A stretch of 18,005 nucleotides of DNA from an uncultured Ruminococcus sp. (GCA_910577575.1 CAJTOG010000032.1:3523-21527); one strand, 5' to 3'; counted from the first letter of the stretch, positions 1 through 8,001 are shown. The notes: generated by a model from the sequence alone, not told the origin. Program-made: numbers and translations.

Positions 1-482
1 TCTTTTATCTGGAATCTTATCCGCCTTACCGCAAGCAGAATCATATTTGCAAGGTAAAGCCAGCAATACAGATGTATGGGCTGAAAATGTTCTGCAAGCT
101 GAATATATACAAAAATCCCTGCAATAAATCCAAGTATTGTACAGGCAACAGATACTGCTGAAATTATGGGGGACAGTTTTTCGGGCTTGAAACTTCCGAG
201 AATCAAAAGCCCGAGATAACCCAGAAGTATAACAGTTATAACAGTAATACCATATTCGCTGTGCAAAGCAAGATGCAGCTGATGAGAATAAACAGCTTCG
301 TCATAGTCTGCATCTGCTATATCGCTGAAAACGGCAAATACTACAAGTGCCATGAAAAATCCGGTAGCTGAACCGAAAACATCAAAGAAAAGTTCATGTA
401 TTTTCTGTCTAATAAAAAAATTTGCAATATTCAGTCCTGTCATCATAATCGTATAAACTGAAAGTATTATAATCAATTCCAT
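1..482 (-). CDS. Multi-pass membrane protein, 3' end cut by window edge
   Basis: Reading the minus strand from the ATG at 482 gives an open frame of 160 codons running off position 1. It begins MELIIILSVYTIMMTGLNIA. Hydrophobic segments lie at about residues 2-20, 35-52, 78-97 and 105-125, separated by short polar loops, one of them acidic (around residues 53-62). An AAGGAG ribosome binding site lies just upstream and overlaps the stop codon of the topoisomerase gene. The gap between the two genes is only 10 bp, so they are almost certainly co-transcribed and perhaps translationally coupled. I do not recognise the family and assign no function. The C-terminus is outside the window, so total length and segment number are unknown. 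Confidence 0.75.
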   Translation of the reverse strand, partial: MELIIILSVYTIMMTGLNIANFFIRQKIHELFFDVFGSATGFFMALVVFAVFSDIADADYDEAVYSHQLHLALHSEYGITVITVILLGYLGLLILGSFKPEKLSPIISAVSVACTILGFIAGIFVYIQLAEHFQPIHLYCWLYLANMILLAVRRIRFQIK

Positions 483-492
483 GATTTTCTCC

Positions 493-2472
493 TTAACTTA
501 TATCAGCAAGTTCAAGGTAATCAGCTCCGTACTCAGATATATAATTTTTACGTCCCTGTAAATCATCACCGAGAAGCATTTCAAAAATCTCGGCTGATTC
601 ACGTATATCATCAGCAGTTACTTTTATAAGACGGCGTGTATCGGGATTCATGGTGGTCAGATTCATCATATCAGGTTCGTTTTCACCGAGTCCCTTTGAA
701 CGTTGTATCGTATACTTCTTATTGCCGATTTTCTTGATGATATGCTGTTTTTCCTGTTCTGTATAAGCAAAATAGGTTTTGTCTTTTGTGTTGATTTCAA
801 ATAGCGGAGATTCTGCAATGAACACGTAACCTTGTTCAATGAGTGTTGGAGTAAGTCTGTAGAGCATAGTAAGAATAAGAGTGCGAATCTGAAAACCGTC
901 AACATCGGCATCAGTACAGATTACAATTTTATTCCAACGGAAGTTGTTTATATCGAAAGTTGAAAGTTCCTTGTTTGCTTTTGCAGTGACTTCAACACCG
1001 CAGCCGAGTACTTTAATTAAATCAGTTATAATTTCACTTTTAAAAATCTTTGCATATTCTGCTTTAAGACAATTAAGAATTTTTCCTCTTACCGGTATAA
1101 CTGCCTGAAATTCAGGGTCACGGGCAAGTTTTACCGAACCGAGTGCAGAATCGCCCTCAACTATATAAACTTCACGTTTAGAAACGTCTTTTGTACGGCA
1201 GTCAACAAATTTCTCGACCATGTTAGTCAAGTCAATAGTACCGGAAAGTTTCTTTTTCATGTTGAGACGTGTTTTTTCTGCATTCTCACGGCTTCTCTTG
1301 TTCAATAGAATCTGTTCGGAGATTTTACGTGCCTCATCGGGATTTTCAATAAAATAAACTTCTAACTGATGTTTCAGAAATTCCGTCATTGATTCACGGA
1401 TGAATTTATTTGTAATTGCCTTTTTGGTTTGATTTTCGTAAGAAGTCTGTGTTGAAAACGACGATGAAACCAGTATAAGACATTCTTCAACGTCTTCATA
1501 TTTAATTTTGTTTTCATTTTTCTGATAACCGTTATTCTGTTTGATAAAATTGTCAATTTGTGCAGTAAATGCACGTTTTACTGCATCGGCAGGTGAACCG
1601 CCGTGTTCCAGAAAGCTTGAATTATGATAGTATTCAGTAAGCTTGACTTTATTTGAGAAAGTAACCGCAACATTGAATTTAACTTTATATTCAGGTTTAT
1701 CCTCACGGTCCTTTCCGTATTTTTCAGCAGTCCAGTACTGAATTGAAGTAAGAGAGTTTTCTCCTGAAATTTCAGATACATAGTCAGTTATGCCGTTTTC
1801 GTATATAAATTCAGTTTCATCAAATCCGCCTTCTTCATTTTCTGAACGGAACAGAAACAGTATATCAGGATTTACAACGGCCTGACGTTTCAGAATATCA
1901 AAGAAAAATTCATCTGATATATTTATATCAGTGAAAACATCCAAATCAGGCCGCCAGAGTGTTTTAGTACCGGTCTGTTTTTTTTGGCATGGTTCTTTGT
2001 GAAGTCCGCCGATATTTTCGCCCTTTTCAAAATGAAGGTTATATTTATATCCATCACGGATAACTTCAACGTCCATAAACTCGGATGCAAACTGAGTTGC
2101 ACAGAGTCCAAGACCATTCAATCCAAGAGAAAATTCATAGGAATCGGCACTGTCGTCATATTTTCCGCCTGCATAAAGTTCACAATAAACGAGTTCCCAG
2201 TTGAAACGCTGTTCGTTATTATTAAAATCCACGGGACAGCCTCTGCCAAAATCTTCAACTTCTATATTATTGTTTAGGTAGTGAGTTATAATAATTTTGT
2301 TTCCGTAGCCTGCACGTGCTTCGTCAATGGAATTTGAGATAATCTCAAATACTGAATGCTCACAGCCGTCAAGACCATCCGAACCGAAAATAACTGCCGG
2401 ACGCTTTCTTACTTTATCCGCACCCTTGAGCATAGTAATACTGTCATTGCCATAATCTTTCTTTTTAGCCAT
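493..2472 (-). CDS. Type IIA DNA topoisomerase subunit B (GyrB/ParE family)
   Basis: This is the ATPase and Toprim subunit of a type IIA topoisomerase, which alters DNA supercoiling or decatenates chromosomes with an A subunit not present here. The 659 residues match the family's usual 630-660. The GHKL ATPase motifs are visible: ISNSIDEA with Asn47, EDFGRG with Asp74, the glycine loop LGLNGLGLCA near 116-125, and the transducer QTK at 348-350. The Toprim domain has EGDSA at 439-443, DADVD at 521-525 and QRSKGLGE at 590-597. Sequence drift from the usual GyrB is clear: RPAVIFGS replaces RPGMYIGS, and EGDSALGS replaces EGDSAGGS. It is therefore probably the second, ParE-like paralogue found in many clostridia rather than housekeeping GyrB, but GyrB versus ParE cannot be settled here. 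Its promoter is at 2518-2546 and an AGAGAGG ribosome binding site precedes the ATG. Confidence 0.9.
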   Translation of the reverse strand: MAKKKDYGNDSITMLKGADKVRKRPAVIFGSDGLDGCEHSVFEIISNSIDEARAGYGNKIIITHYLNNNIEVEDFGRGCPVDFNNNEQRFNWELVYCELYAGGKYDDSADSYEFSLGLNGLGLCATQFASEFMDVEVIRDGYKYNLHFEKGENIGGLHKEPCQKKQTGTKTLWRPDLDVFTDINISDEFFFDILKRQAVVNPDILFLFRSENEEGGFDETEFIYENGITDYVSEISGENSLTSIQYWTAEKYGKDREDKPEYKVKFNVAVTFSNKVKLTEYYHNSSFLEHGGSPADAVKRAFTAQIDNFIKQNNGYQKNENKIKYEDVEECLILVSSSFSTQTSYENQTKKAITNKFIRESMTEFLKHQLEVYFIENPDEARKISEQILLNKRSRENAEKTRLNMKKKLSGTIDLTNMVEKFVDCRTKDVSKREVYIVEGDSALGSVKLARDPEFQAVIPVRGKILNCLKAEYAKIFKSEIITDLIKVLGCGVEVTAKANKELSTFDINNFRWNKIVICTDADVDGFQIRTLILTMLYRLTPTLIEQGYVFIAESPLFEINTKDKTYFAYTEQEKQHIIKKIGNKKYTIQRSKGLGENEPDMMNLTTMNPDTRRLIKVTADDIRESAEIFEMLLGDDLQGRKNYISEYGADYLELADIS

Positions 2473-2517
2473 ATATATAACCTCTCTGTATAAAAAACAA
2501 AAAATACGTTCTTATGC

Positions 2518-2546
2518 ATTATATCATAAAACAATTTTTTTTGCAA
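2518..2546 (-). promoter_or_regulatory. Sigma-A-type promoter for the topoisomerase gene
   Basis: On the minus strand, TTGCAA (2541-2546) is followed after 17 bp by TATAAT (2518-2523). The predicted start site is about 40 bp upstream of the ATG at 2472. It stands back to back with the FHA operon promoter. Confidence 0.75.
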
Positions 2547-2597
2547 GTCCAAATCTTAAGTTTACATTAAATTTGCATTACAAAAAAGTATCATCAG

Positions 2598-2626
2598 TTG
2601 CATTAATAAAAATTTTGTGATATAAT
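2598..2626 (+). promoter_or_regulatory. Sigma-A-type promoter for the FHA-SEDS-PBP operon
   Basis: TTGCAT (2598-2603) and a perfect TATAAT (2621-2626) are separated by 17 bp. Transcription would start near 2633, about 43 bp before the TTG start codon at 2676 and about 30 bp before its ribosome binding site. Confidence 0.8.
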
Positions 2627-2675
2627 AAACATATTCTGAAAAGAATAAAAAGTGAATTGTATTGGAGGTGTTTTT

Positions 2676-3092
2676 TTGGATTCTGTAAATCTTGTGCTGT
2701 GTGCTGTATCAGCGGCAGCTCTTGACATCTGTGCACTTGTACTGATTATCACATCGTACGTAGAAAAAAGGTCAGGCAGAAAGAACTGGAGCAAAATCTC
2801 AGCAGATATGGAGCTTATAGAACAAGGAAAAGCCTATGTTCTTGAATGTGATGAAATTTTAATAGGTCGTCATGCTTCTGCTGACATAAGATTGCTTGAT
2901 ATGTCAGTATCACGCTATCATGCCATGCTTAATGTAACTGACGGCAAATGGACTATAACTGATTTGGGTTCTAAATCGGGCATTTATGTCAATGGTATTC
3001 TTATAAAGCATACACGTCTTAGGGAGAATGACATAATAATTCTTGGAGAACGCCGGCTTATTTTCAGAAAAAGGAGGATACAGAATGAGTAA
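2676..3092 (+). CDS. Membrane-anchored FHA-domain protein
   Basis: This 138-residue protein has one N-terminal membrane segment (about residues 5-27), a basic linker and a C-terminal forkhead-associated domain (about 55-130). The FHA phosphothreonine-binding signature is visible: GRH at 64-66, SRYH at 79-82 and GSKSGIYVNG at 98-107. The domain should face the cytoplasm and recruit a Thr-phosphorylated partner, probably linked to Ser/Thr kinase control of cell-wall synthesis; no kinase is in this window. I place the start at the TTG at 2676 because GGAGG at 2664-2668 is 7 bp upstream. A GTG at 2652 in the same frame would lie ahead of that site. The stop overlaps the next gene's ATG by 8 bp, which indicates tight coupling with the SEDS gene. 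Confidence 0.88.
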   Translation: MDSVNLVLCAVSAAALDICALVLIITSYVEKRSGRKNWSKISADMELIEQGKAYVLECDEILIGRHASADIRLLDMSVSRYHAMLNVTDGKWTITDLGSKSGIYVNGILIKHTRLRENDIIILGERRLIFRKRRIQNE

Positions 3093-4377
3093 CCCAATTT
3101 CCTATGCAGTATCATGTATATTTGTTTTATTTGCACATGGTACGATGCTTTATAATGTGTTCAGCAATGGAAGTTATGAAAACACGAGTAATGTAATACT
3201 TCTTGCTGCTGCTGTTATCGGACTTGATATAGCATATTTCATTGCGATGCCGTTTTTCAAACAACGTACATATGCAGTTGATTTCATGCTTCTGCTTATA
3301 ATAAACATGAGTCTGATTTTTCAGTCGTGTTTCGGAGGAGTACATTTTGATTTTAAACATTTCATCACCTGTATAGCGGCACTTGCTTCATGCCGGCTCG
3401 GATTTGTTCTCTGTCGTAATCATCGCTGGATTCAGAGTCAGAAAAAATTTGTCTGGCTCGGAATAGGCGTACTCATGGTTATAATTTTGTTGTTTACAGG
3501 CAATAGAAGTATGTGGATTGATTTAGGATTTATGACTATTCAGCCGTCCGAATTTATAAAACCTCTCCTTGTGCTTGCCTGTGCCGCTTCAATATCGGAA
3601 CAGCAGAAAAAGCATAAAGTGTTGAATTTTAATATTGTATACGAAAATTTTATACTTTTTGCAATTACTGCTGCTGTTATTCTTTTTCAATGGTGGTGCA
3701 GGGATTTGGGAAGTATTCCGACATTCGGGGCAATATATGCATCCGGATTCCTGCTCCGCATCTGTTATCCCAAAGCAAAATTTTCAAGAAAAACCCTTAT
3801 AATTGCAGGTACATGTGTTGCGGTTGCAGGAGCTGCCGCAATGGTTCTTGCACCTCCTTATGTTAAGGAACGTCTGTTTGTGGATATATGGAATAATCCG
3901 AACGGAGAGGGCTATCAGCAGACAAAGGCTCTTATAGGTATTGCAGAAGGCGGTTGGTTTGGAAAAGGTCCGGGACATGGTTCACTTCACAATTTATTTG
4001 CATATGAAAGTGATATTGTATTTTCTACAATAAGTGAAGAATGGGGACTGCTTTATGCATTGATGACTGTCCTTATGCTTCTTATCATCATAGCTATGCC
4101 GTTGGTAAATCCCCCTCGTTCCTATTATCATGCTACTATGTGTTCAGGAGTATGTGCGGCATTTACTGTGCAGATGGCTTTGAATATATTCGGTTCATGC
4201 AATATGATTCCATTTACGGGAGTAACTCTGCCGTTTATTTCAGCGGGTGGAAGTTCAATGGTAACAAGTGGACTGATGATAGGCATGATTGTTGCGGCAC
4301 AGTCGCCTGTATTCAAAAATCCGAAACCAAAGAAAAACAGGAATCCGCAGCCTGTGCAAAGGAGGATTTCTGCATGA
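3085..4377 (+). CDS. SEDS-family peptidoglycan glycosyltransferase (FtsW/RodA/SpoVE)
   Basis: This 430-residue polytopic membrane protein polymerises lipid II into glycan strands. About ten hydrophobic segments are visible. Family landmarks are DLGFMTIQPSEFIKP (146-160), RDLGSIPTFG (206-215) in place of the usual PDLGT motif, the large loop with GPGHGSLHN (295-303), and YESDIVFSTISEEWG (307-321), which carries the conserved catalytic-type Asp310. The segment MIPFTGVTLPFISAGGSSM (374-392) is diagnostic of the family. The start at 3085 is set by GGAGG at 3073-3077; the frame is open 14 codons further upstream without a good ribosome binding site. The stop overlaps the next ATG as ATGA, so it is coupled to the penicillin-binding protein that would cross-link its product. 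Whether it serves division, elongation or sporulation cannot be told from sequence alone. Confidence 0.93.
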   Translation: MSNPISYAVSCIFVLFAHGTMLYNVFSNGSYENTSNVILLAAAVIGLDIAYFIAMPFFKQRTYAVDFMLLLIINMSLIFQSCFGGVHFDFKHFITCIAALASCRLGFVLCRNHRWIQSQKKFVWLGIGVLMVIILLFTGNRSMWIDLGFMTIQPSEFIKPLLVLACAASISEQQKKHKVLNFNIVYENFILFAITAAVILFQWWCRDLGSIPTFGAIYASGFLLRICYPKAKFSRKTLIIAGTCVAVAGAAAMVLAPPYVKERLFVDIWNNPNGEGYQQTKALIGIAEGGWFGKGPGHGSLHNLFAYESDIVFSTISEEWGLLYALMTVLMLLIIIAMPLVNPPRSYYHATMCSGVCAAFTVQMALNIFGSCNMIPFTGVTLPFISAGGSSMVTSGLMIGMIVAAQSPVFKNPKPKKNRNPQPVQRRISA

Positions 4378-5741
4378 AAAGTATAAAAAGATGTCAGTTT
4401 GTCATGACAGTTTTCCTGATTATTTTCATTATGGGAATTGCAGTACTCGTTATAAAAATTAACAGAAATGCACCTTTTTATATGACATATTCTGAAAACT
4501 ATGAACTTGGCATGGTTTATGACAGGAACGGAGATGTTCTTTTTGACGGTATGGGAAAAGATACTTATCCCGACAACTATTTCATAGATATTGGAAATCT
4601 TATCGGTGATGATAAAGGTCAGATGTCAAATACTCTTGTTTCAAGAAACATAGACAAGCTTAATAATTACAGTTTCTCGGCAGGAATAGTAAAAGAGGGA
4701 GGAAAAGCTGCTATCTATACTACTCTTGACCATAAGGCAAACCGTGCGGTATATGACGCATATATGGGAGCAAAAGGTTGTGCAGTAGCATATAACTATA
4801 AAACAGGGGAGATGCTTGTATGTACAAGTCTGCCGTCAATTGACCCTGCAAAAGGCTATGGAAATATTGACAGTATGGAATCGGGGACTCTTATTTCAAA
4901 AGCTATGTATGCTACTGTTCCCGGTTCAACTCAGAAGGTTTCTACTGTTATTTCTGCTCTTGAAATCATGGGAAGTGACAGACTGTTTTCTAAAAGTTTT
5001 AATTGCACGGGACATTATACAAACAAATCAGGAAATGTTATTGACTGCCATAATACTTACGGTCACGGTGAACAGAATATACAGCAGGCTGTAGAAAACA
5101 GCTGTAATCCGTTTTTTGCACAGCTTATAGAGGATTCTGATATGCCACTTGAAAGAGTAAAATCCATGTATGAAAAACTTGGATATTCTGTAAGTGATGA
5201 GAAAACCAAAAAAGAAATTGAATATTTTGATATTGATGGTATACAGTGTGAAAAGGCTTCGGCAAAACTTACTGATTCAACAGATTTCAATACTCAGTGG
5301 AGTTGCATCGGACAAAGCGAGACTCTTGTAAGTCCGATTCAGCTTATGATGTGGCAGAGTGCAATTGCAAACGGTACGGGAAAAATGACTATGCCTCATC
5401 TTATAAGTAAAGTTACTGACGTTTATGGTGAAGATACCGAAATTATGGGGACTAAATTCAGCAATCAGATTTTTACACAGAATACTGCTTCAACAGTAAA
5501 ACAGATTTTACTTACAAACGGTGTAAATCATTACGCATATTCAATTCCGAATTATACAATAGGTATCAAAAGCGGTACGGCACAAGTTAAAGACGGAGCG
5601 GAAGAAAATGCACTTCTGGTCGGATTTGTTGATGATTCTGCCAACCCTATTGCATTCTGTGTTCTGCTCGAAAACAAATACAGCACACCGGTCACTGCTG
5701 AACAAATAGTTATAACCATGCTCAACTCACTTTGTTCTTAG
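4374..5741 (+). CDS. Class B penicillin-binding protein, transpeptidase
   Basis: This 455-residue protein has an N-terminal membrane anchor (about 10-28), a short extracellular linker and a transpeptidase domain. The three penicillin-binding motifs are present: STQK at 185-188 with the acylated Ser185, SCN at 243-245, and KSGTAQ at 399-404 in place of the commoner KTGTA. It should cross-link peptidoglycan peptides outside the membrane. At 455 residues it is shorter than FtsI or PBP2 (usually 580-700) and has a reduced N-terminal pedestal region, resembling the PbpA type paired with RodA in actinobacteria. GGAGG lies 8 bp before the ATG, which overlaps the SEDS stop. A hairpin terminator follows directly, so this is the last gene of the operon. 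Confidence 0.93.
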   Translation: MKSIKRCQFVMTVFLIIFIMGIAVLVIKINRNAPFYMTYSENYELGMVYDRNGDVLFDGMGKDTYPDNYFIDIGNLIGDDKGQMSNTLVSRNIDKLNNYSFSAGIVKEGGKAAIYTTLDHKANRAVYDAYMGAKGCAVAYNYKTGEMLVCTSLPSIDPAKGYGNIDSMESGTLISKAMYATVPGSTQKVSTVISALEIMGSDRLFSKSFNCTGHYTNKSGNVIDCHNTYGHGEQNIQQAVENSCNPFFAQLIEDSDMPLERVKSMYEKLGYSVSDEKTKKEIEYFDIDGIQCEKASAKLTDSTDFNTQWSCIGQSETLVSPIQLMMWQSAIANGTGKMTMPHLISKVTDVYGEDTEIMGTKFSNQIFTQNTASTVKQILLTNGVNHYAYSIPNYTIGIKSGTAQVKDGAEENALLVGFVDDSANPIAFCVLLENKYSTPVTAEQIVITMLNSLCS

Positions 5742-5756
5742 TTAAATATATTTTTC

Positions 5757-5795
5757 AACTCTCGCTGTTCTGGACAGTGAGAGTTATTTATTTAA
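5757..5795 (+). terminator. Rho-independent terminator of the FHA-SEDS-PBP operon
   Basis: AACTCTCGCTG pairs with CAGTGAGAGTT (11 bp including one G-T pair) around a 7-base loop. A T-rich run follows, 16 bp after the penicillin-binding protein stop codon. Confidence 0.8.
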
Positions 5796-5867
5796 TTTAT
5801 ACTTGTTGAAAATCTACAAAATATTATGTTGTTAATATGCAGTTTATACAAATTTAACAAAATCCTC

Positions 5868-5896
5868 TTGTAAAATTCAAAATATTATGGTATAAT
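5868..5896 (+). promoter_or_regulatory. Promoter of hpf
   Basis: TTGTAA (5868-5873), a 17-bp spacer and TATAAT (5891-5896). The expected start is near 5903, about 50 bases before the hpf ATG. The AT-rich stretch 5796-5867 before it shows no other recognisable signal. Confidence 0.75.
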
Positions 5897-5911
5897 ATAA
5901 CCATAAAATTT

Positions 5912-5931
5912 AGCTTTCACCAAAGGAAGCT
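5912..5931 (+). promoter_or_regulatory. Leader hairpin upstream of hpf
   Basis: AGCTTTC (5912-5918) can pair with GGAAGCT (5925-5931), seven pairs including one G-U, around a 6-base loop. It would sit about 10 bases into the transcript and end 5 bases before the AAGGAGG ribosome binding site (5936-5942). It may stabilise the mRNA or modulate translation; no known riboswitch was recognised. Confidence 0.4.
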
Positions 5932-5951
5932 TATTAAGGAGGAAATCCATT

Positions 5952-6479
5952 ATGAAAACAACTATCACAGCTAAAAAAATGTCCGTTCCGCAGAATTTTA
6001 CAGAGTATGCAGAAGCTAAACTTGATGCAAAACTCAATAAGTTCTTCGGTGAAGATGCTGAGGCAAAAATCGTTATATCTGAAATAAAGAATCAGATTGT
6101 AATTGAACTTACTGTCAGATACAACAGCATTATTTTCCGTGCTGAACGCACAGCAGCTGATAAGAATGATGCTCTTGATTCTGCTATAGATAAAATTATC
6201 AGACAAATCCGAAAAAACAAGACAAAAGTTGAAAAGAAACTAAAGGATTCAGCTTTCAGAGAGACTTTTTCCGAACCTGTTGAAGAAATTGCTGACTATA
6301 CAGTTATAAAGGAAAAGAAATTCAAGCTTCGTCCCATGGATGTTGAAGAAGCTATTCTTCAGATGAATCTTCTCAGCCATAAATTCTTTATGTTCCTTAA
6401 TGCACAGACTGGTGAAATCAATGTTGTGTATAAGCGTGAAGACGGAGACTATGCTTTGTTATCACCTGACAGTGAATAA
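5952..6479 (+). CDS. hpf: Long-form ribosome hibernation promoting factor
   Basis: This 175-residue protein has the two-part layout of long HPF. An N-terminal S30AE/RaiA domain (about 1-98) has the helix PQNFTEYAEAKLDAKLNKFF and a basic second helix AIDKIIRQIRKNKTKVEKKL. A flexible linker leads to a C-terminal dimerisation domain (about 115-173) with KFKLRPMDVEEAILQMNLL and a HKFFMFLNAQTGEINVVYKR core. Long HPF binds the 30S subunit and joins two 70S ribosomes into an inactive 100S dimer in stationary phase or under stress. A strong AAGGAGG site lies 9 bp before the ATG. It heads a probable three-gene unit, with the AIM24-family gene 16 bp downstream and no terminator between. Confidence 0.95.
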   Translation: MKTTITAKKMSVPQNFTEYAEAKLDAKLNKFFGEDAEAKIVISEIKNQIVIELTVRYNSIIFRAERTAADKNDALDSAIDKIIRQIRKNKTKVEKKLKDSAFRETFSEPVEEIADYTVIKEKKFKLRPMDVEEAILQMNLLSHKFFMFLNAQTGEINVVYKREDGDYALLSPDSE

Positions 6480-6495
6480 GGAAAGGCTTTGATTT

Positions 6496-7260
6496 ATGAT
6501 TGATACAGATATCTGCTCAACGGATGTTATATCCGGCAGACAAGTTGTTGAGACAAAAGGCTGTTACAGTATTCTTGAATACAATAAGCTCTCGGGTTAC
6601 AGTGCGGCAAATCCTGCTGAATCGTTTTTCCGTGCAAAGCAGGGAATAAAGAAAAGACAGGTTATTGCTCAGATTGAAAACGGAAAAAGTGTAATTTTAC
6701 AGGCAGGTGCTATGCAGATGATGCTTGGCAATATTGTAAGTGACGCAAATACCGGAGGAGTCGGGGGAGTAGTAAAGAATTTTTTTGGTGCAAAAGCTAC
6801 CGGTGAATCAGTGGTCAAGCCTAAATATTCAGGTGATGGTGTTCTTATTCTTGAGCCTACATGGAATTTTATTCTGCTTGAAGATTTGGCAGACTGGGGA
6901 GGAAGCATGGTTATTGATGACGGTTTGTTCCTCAGCTGTGAATCTACAGTTGAAATGAAAGTTGTTGCACGTCAGAATCTCAGCAGTGCAATCGCAGGCG
7001 GAGAAGGATTGTTCAATACAATGCTTATCGGCAAGGGTACTGTTGCACTTGAATCGAAAATGCCGAGAAATGAACTTATATGCATTGAACTTCAGAACGA
7101 TACAGTTAAAATTGACGGCAATATGGCTATTGCGTGGTCAGGAAGTCTTCAGTTTACTGTTGAGCGTTCAATGAAGGGATTTATAGATTCTGCTATATCT
7201 AAAGAAGGTTTTGTTAATGTTTACAGGGGTACGGGACGTATTTTAGTCGCTGTAACCTGA
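6496..7260 (+). CDS. AIM24-family protein (DUF124, TIGR00266-like)
   Basis: This 254-residue protein is a predicted all-beta protein with the glycine-rich pattern of the AIM24 family. Examples are the segment with LQAGAMQMMLGNIVSD (around 68-83), the run GGVGGVVKNFFGAKATGES, a central SGDGVLILEP strand, the SAIAGGEGLFNTMLIGKGTV segment and the C-terminal VYRGTGRILVAV. No signal peptide or membrane segment is evident, so it is probably cytoplasmic. In yeast the mitochondrial member Aim24 is linked to inner-membrane organisation, but the bacterial proteins have no established biochemical role. A GGAAAGG site precedes the ATG. The gene is 16 bp after hpf and 15 bp before the LUD gene, so it is probably co-transcribed with both. 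Confidence 0.83.
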   Translation: MIDTDICSTDVISGRQVVETKGCYSILEYNKLSGYSAANPAESFFRAKQGIKKRQVIAQIENGKSVILQAGAMQMMLGNIVSDANTGGVGGVVKNFFGAKATGESVVKPKYSGDGVLILEPTWNFILLEDLADWGGSMVIDDGLFLSCESTVEMKVVARQNLSSAIAGGEGLFNTMLIGKGTVALESKMPRNELICIELQNDTVKIDGNMAIAWSGSLQFTVERSMKGFIDSAISKEGFVNVYRGTGRILVAVT

Positions 7261-7275
7261 TTCGGGGAGATTTTT

Positions 7276-7944
7276 ATGGATATAAACAAAAAGACAGTAA
7301 TTGAAAAAAGAATCAACAGAACAGGTGAAAATCTCAGAAAAAATAATATGGAGTTCTATTATGCTCCGACAAGGGAAGATGTAAAGGATATTGTAAAATC
7401 TCTGCTTTGTAAAGGTGATGTAATTACCAATGGCGGAACTATGACAATGGCAGAATGCGGTCTTAAAGAGCTCCTTGAATCACCTGATTATAAATATCTT
7501 GACCGCTCAAAATATGCTCCGGAGGAAATTCCGGAGCTTTACAGAAAAGCATTTTCTGCTGATGTATATATTTCAAGTTCTAATGCAATAACCGAAGACG
7601 GCGTATTATATAACGTTGACGGCAACAGCAACAGAATTGCGGCTATTGCATACGGTCCGGAATCAGTAATTATTATTGCAGGATATAATAAAATAGTAGA
7701 AAATCTGGAGCAGGCTGAAATCCGTGTTAAAGCACAGGCTGCACCGCCCAATTGCGTGCGTCTGGACTGCAAAACATACTGTGCTGAAACAGGGGAGTGC
7801 ATATCACTTTCAAAGGCAGACAGGCAGATAACCGATGGCTGTAAAGGAGACGGACGTATCTGCTGTAATTATCTTATTTCAGCACATCAGAGACATAAAG
7901 GCAGAATAAAAGTAATAATCGTTGGTGAAGAACTTGGTTATTAA
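7276..7944 (+). CDS. LUD-domain protein (lactate-utilisation LutC/YkgG-like)
   Basis: This 222-residue protein matches the LUD (DUF162) fold. It has an N-terminal helix MDINKKTVIEKRINRTGENL, the loop VITNGGTMTMAECGL (49-63), an ADVYISSSNAITEDG strand-loop (95-109), and the typical ending VIIVGEELGY. The family includes LutB/LutC of lactate oxidation, but stand-alone members of this size in anaerobes are uncharacterised. The C-terminal third holds seven cysteines: C160, C165, C169, C175, C189, C196 and C197, with the segment CKTYCAETGEC. This suggests a metal or Fe-S site. No lutA or lutB homologue is adjacent, so a role in lactate use is not supported by context. A GGGGAG ribosome binding site precedes it, and it ends its operon. 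Confidence 0.85.
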   Translation: MDINKKTVIEKRINRTGENLRKNNMEFYYAPTREDVKDIVKSLLCKGDVITNGGTMTMAECGLKELLESPDYKYLDRSKYAPEEIPELYRKAFSADVYISSSNAITEDGVLYNVDGNSNRIAAIAYGPESVIIIAGYNKIVENLEQAEIRVKAQAAPPNCVRLDCKTYCAETGECISLSKADRQITDGCKGDGRICCNYLISAHQRHKGRIKVIIVGEELGY

Positions 7945-7976
7945 AATCTGAATATGGTTAGCTTGATATAACATAG

Positions 7977-7996
7977 TTTGACATTCTTTTGTCAAA
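7977..7996. repeat. Inverted repeat next to a promoter, possible operator
   Basis: TTTGACA (7977-7983) and TGTCAAA (7990-7996) form a perfect 7-bp inverted repeat with a 6-bp spacer. It ends 5 bp before the -35 box of the NifU-like operon. No T-run follows, so it is unlikely to be a terminator for the LUD gene. A regulator-binding site is the more likely reading, but is inferred from position only. Confidence 0.5.
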
Positions 7997-8001
7997 AACA
8001 C

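Noticed and set aside
4041..4373. Upstream in-frame extension of the penicillin-binding protein
   Set aside because: The extension lies inside the SEDS gene in another frame, is Cys/Tyr-rich nonsense, and the ATG at 4374 has an ideal GGAGG and the membrane anchor directly after it.
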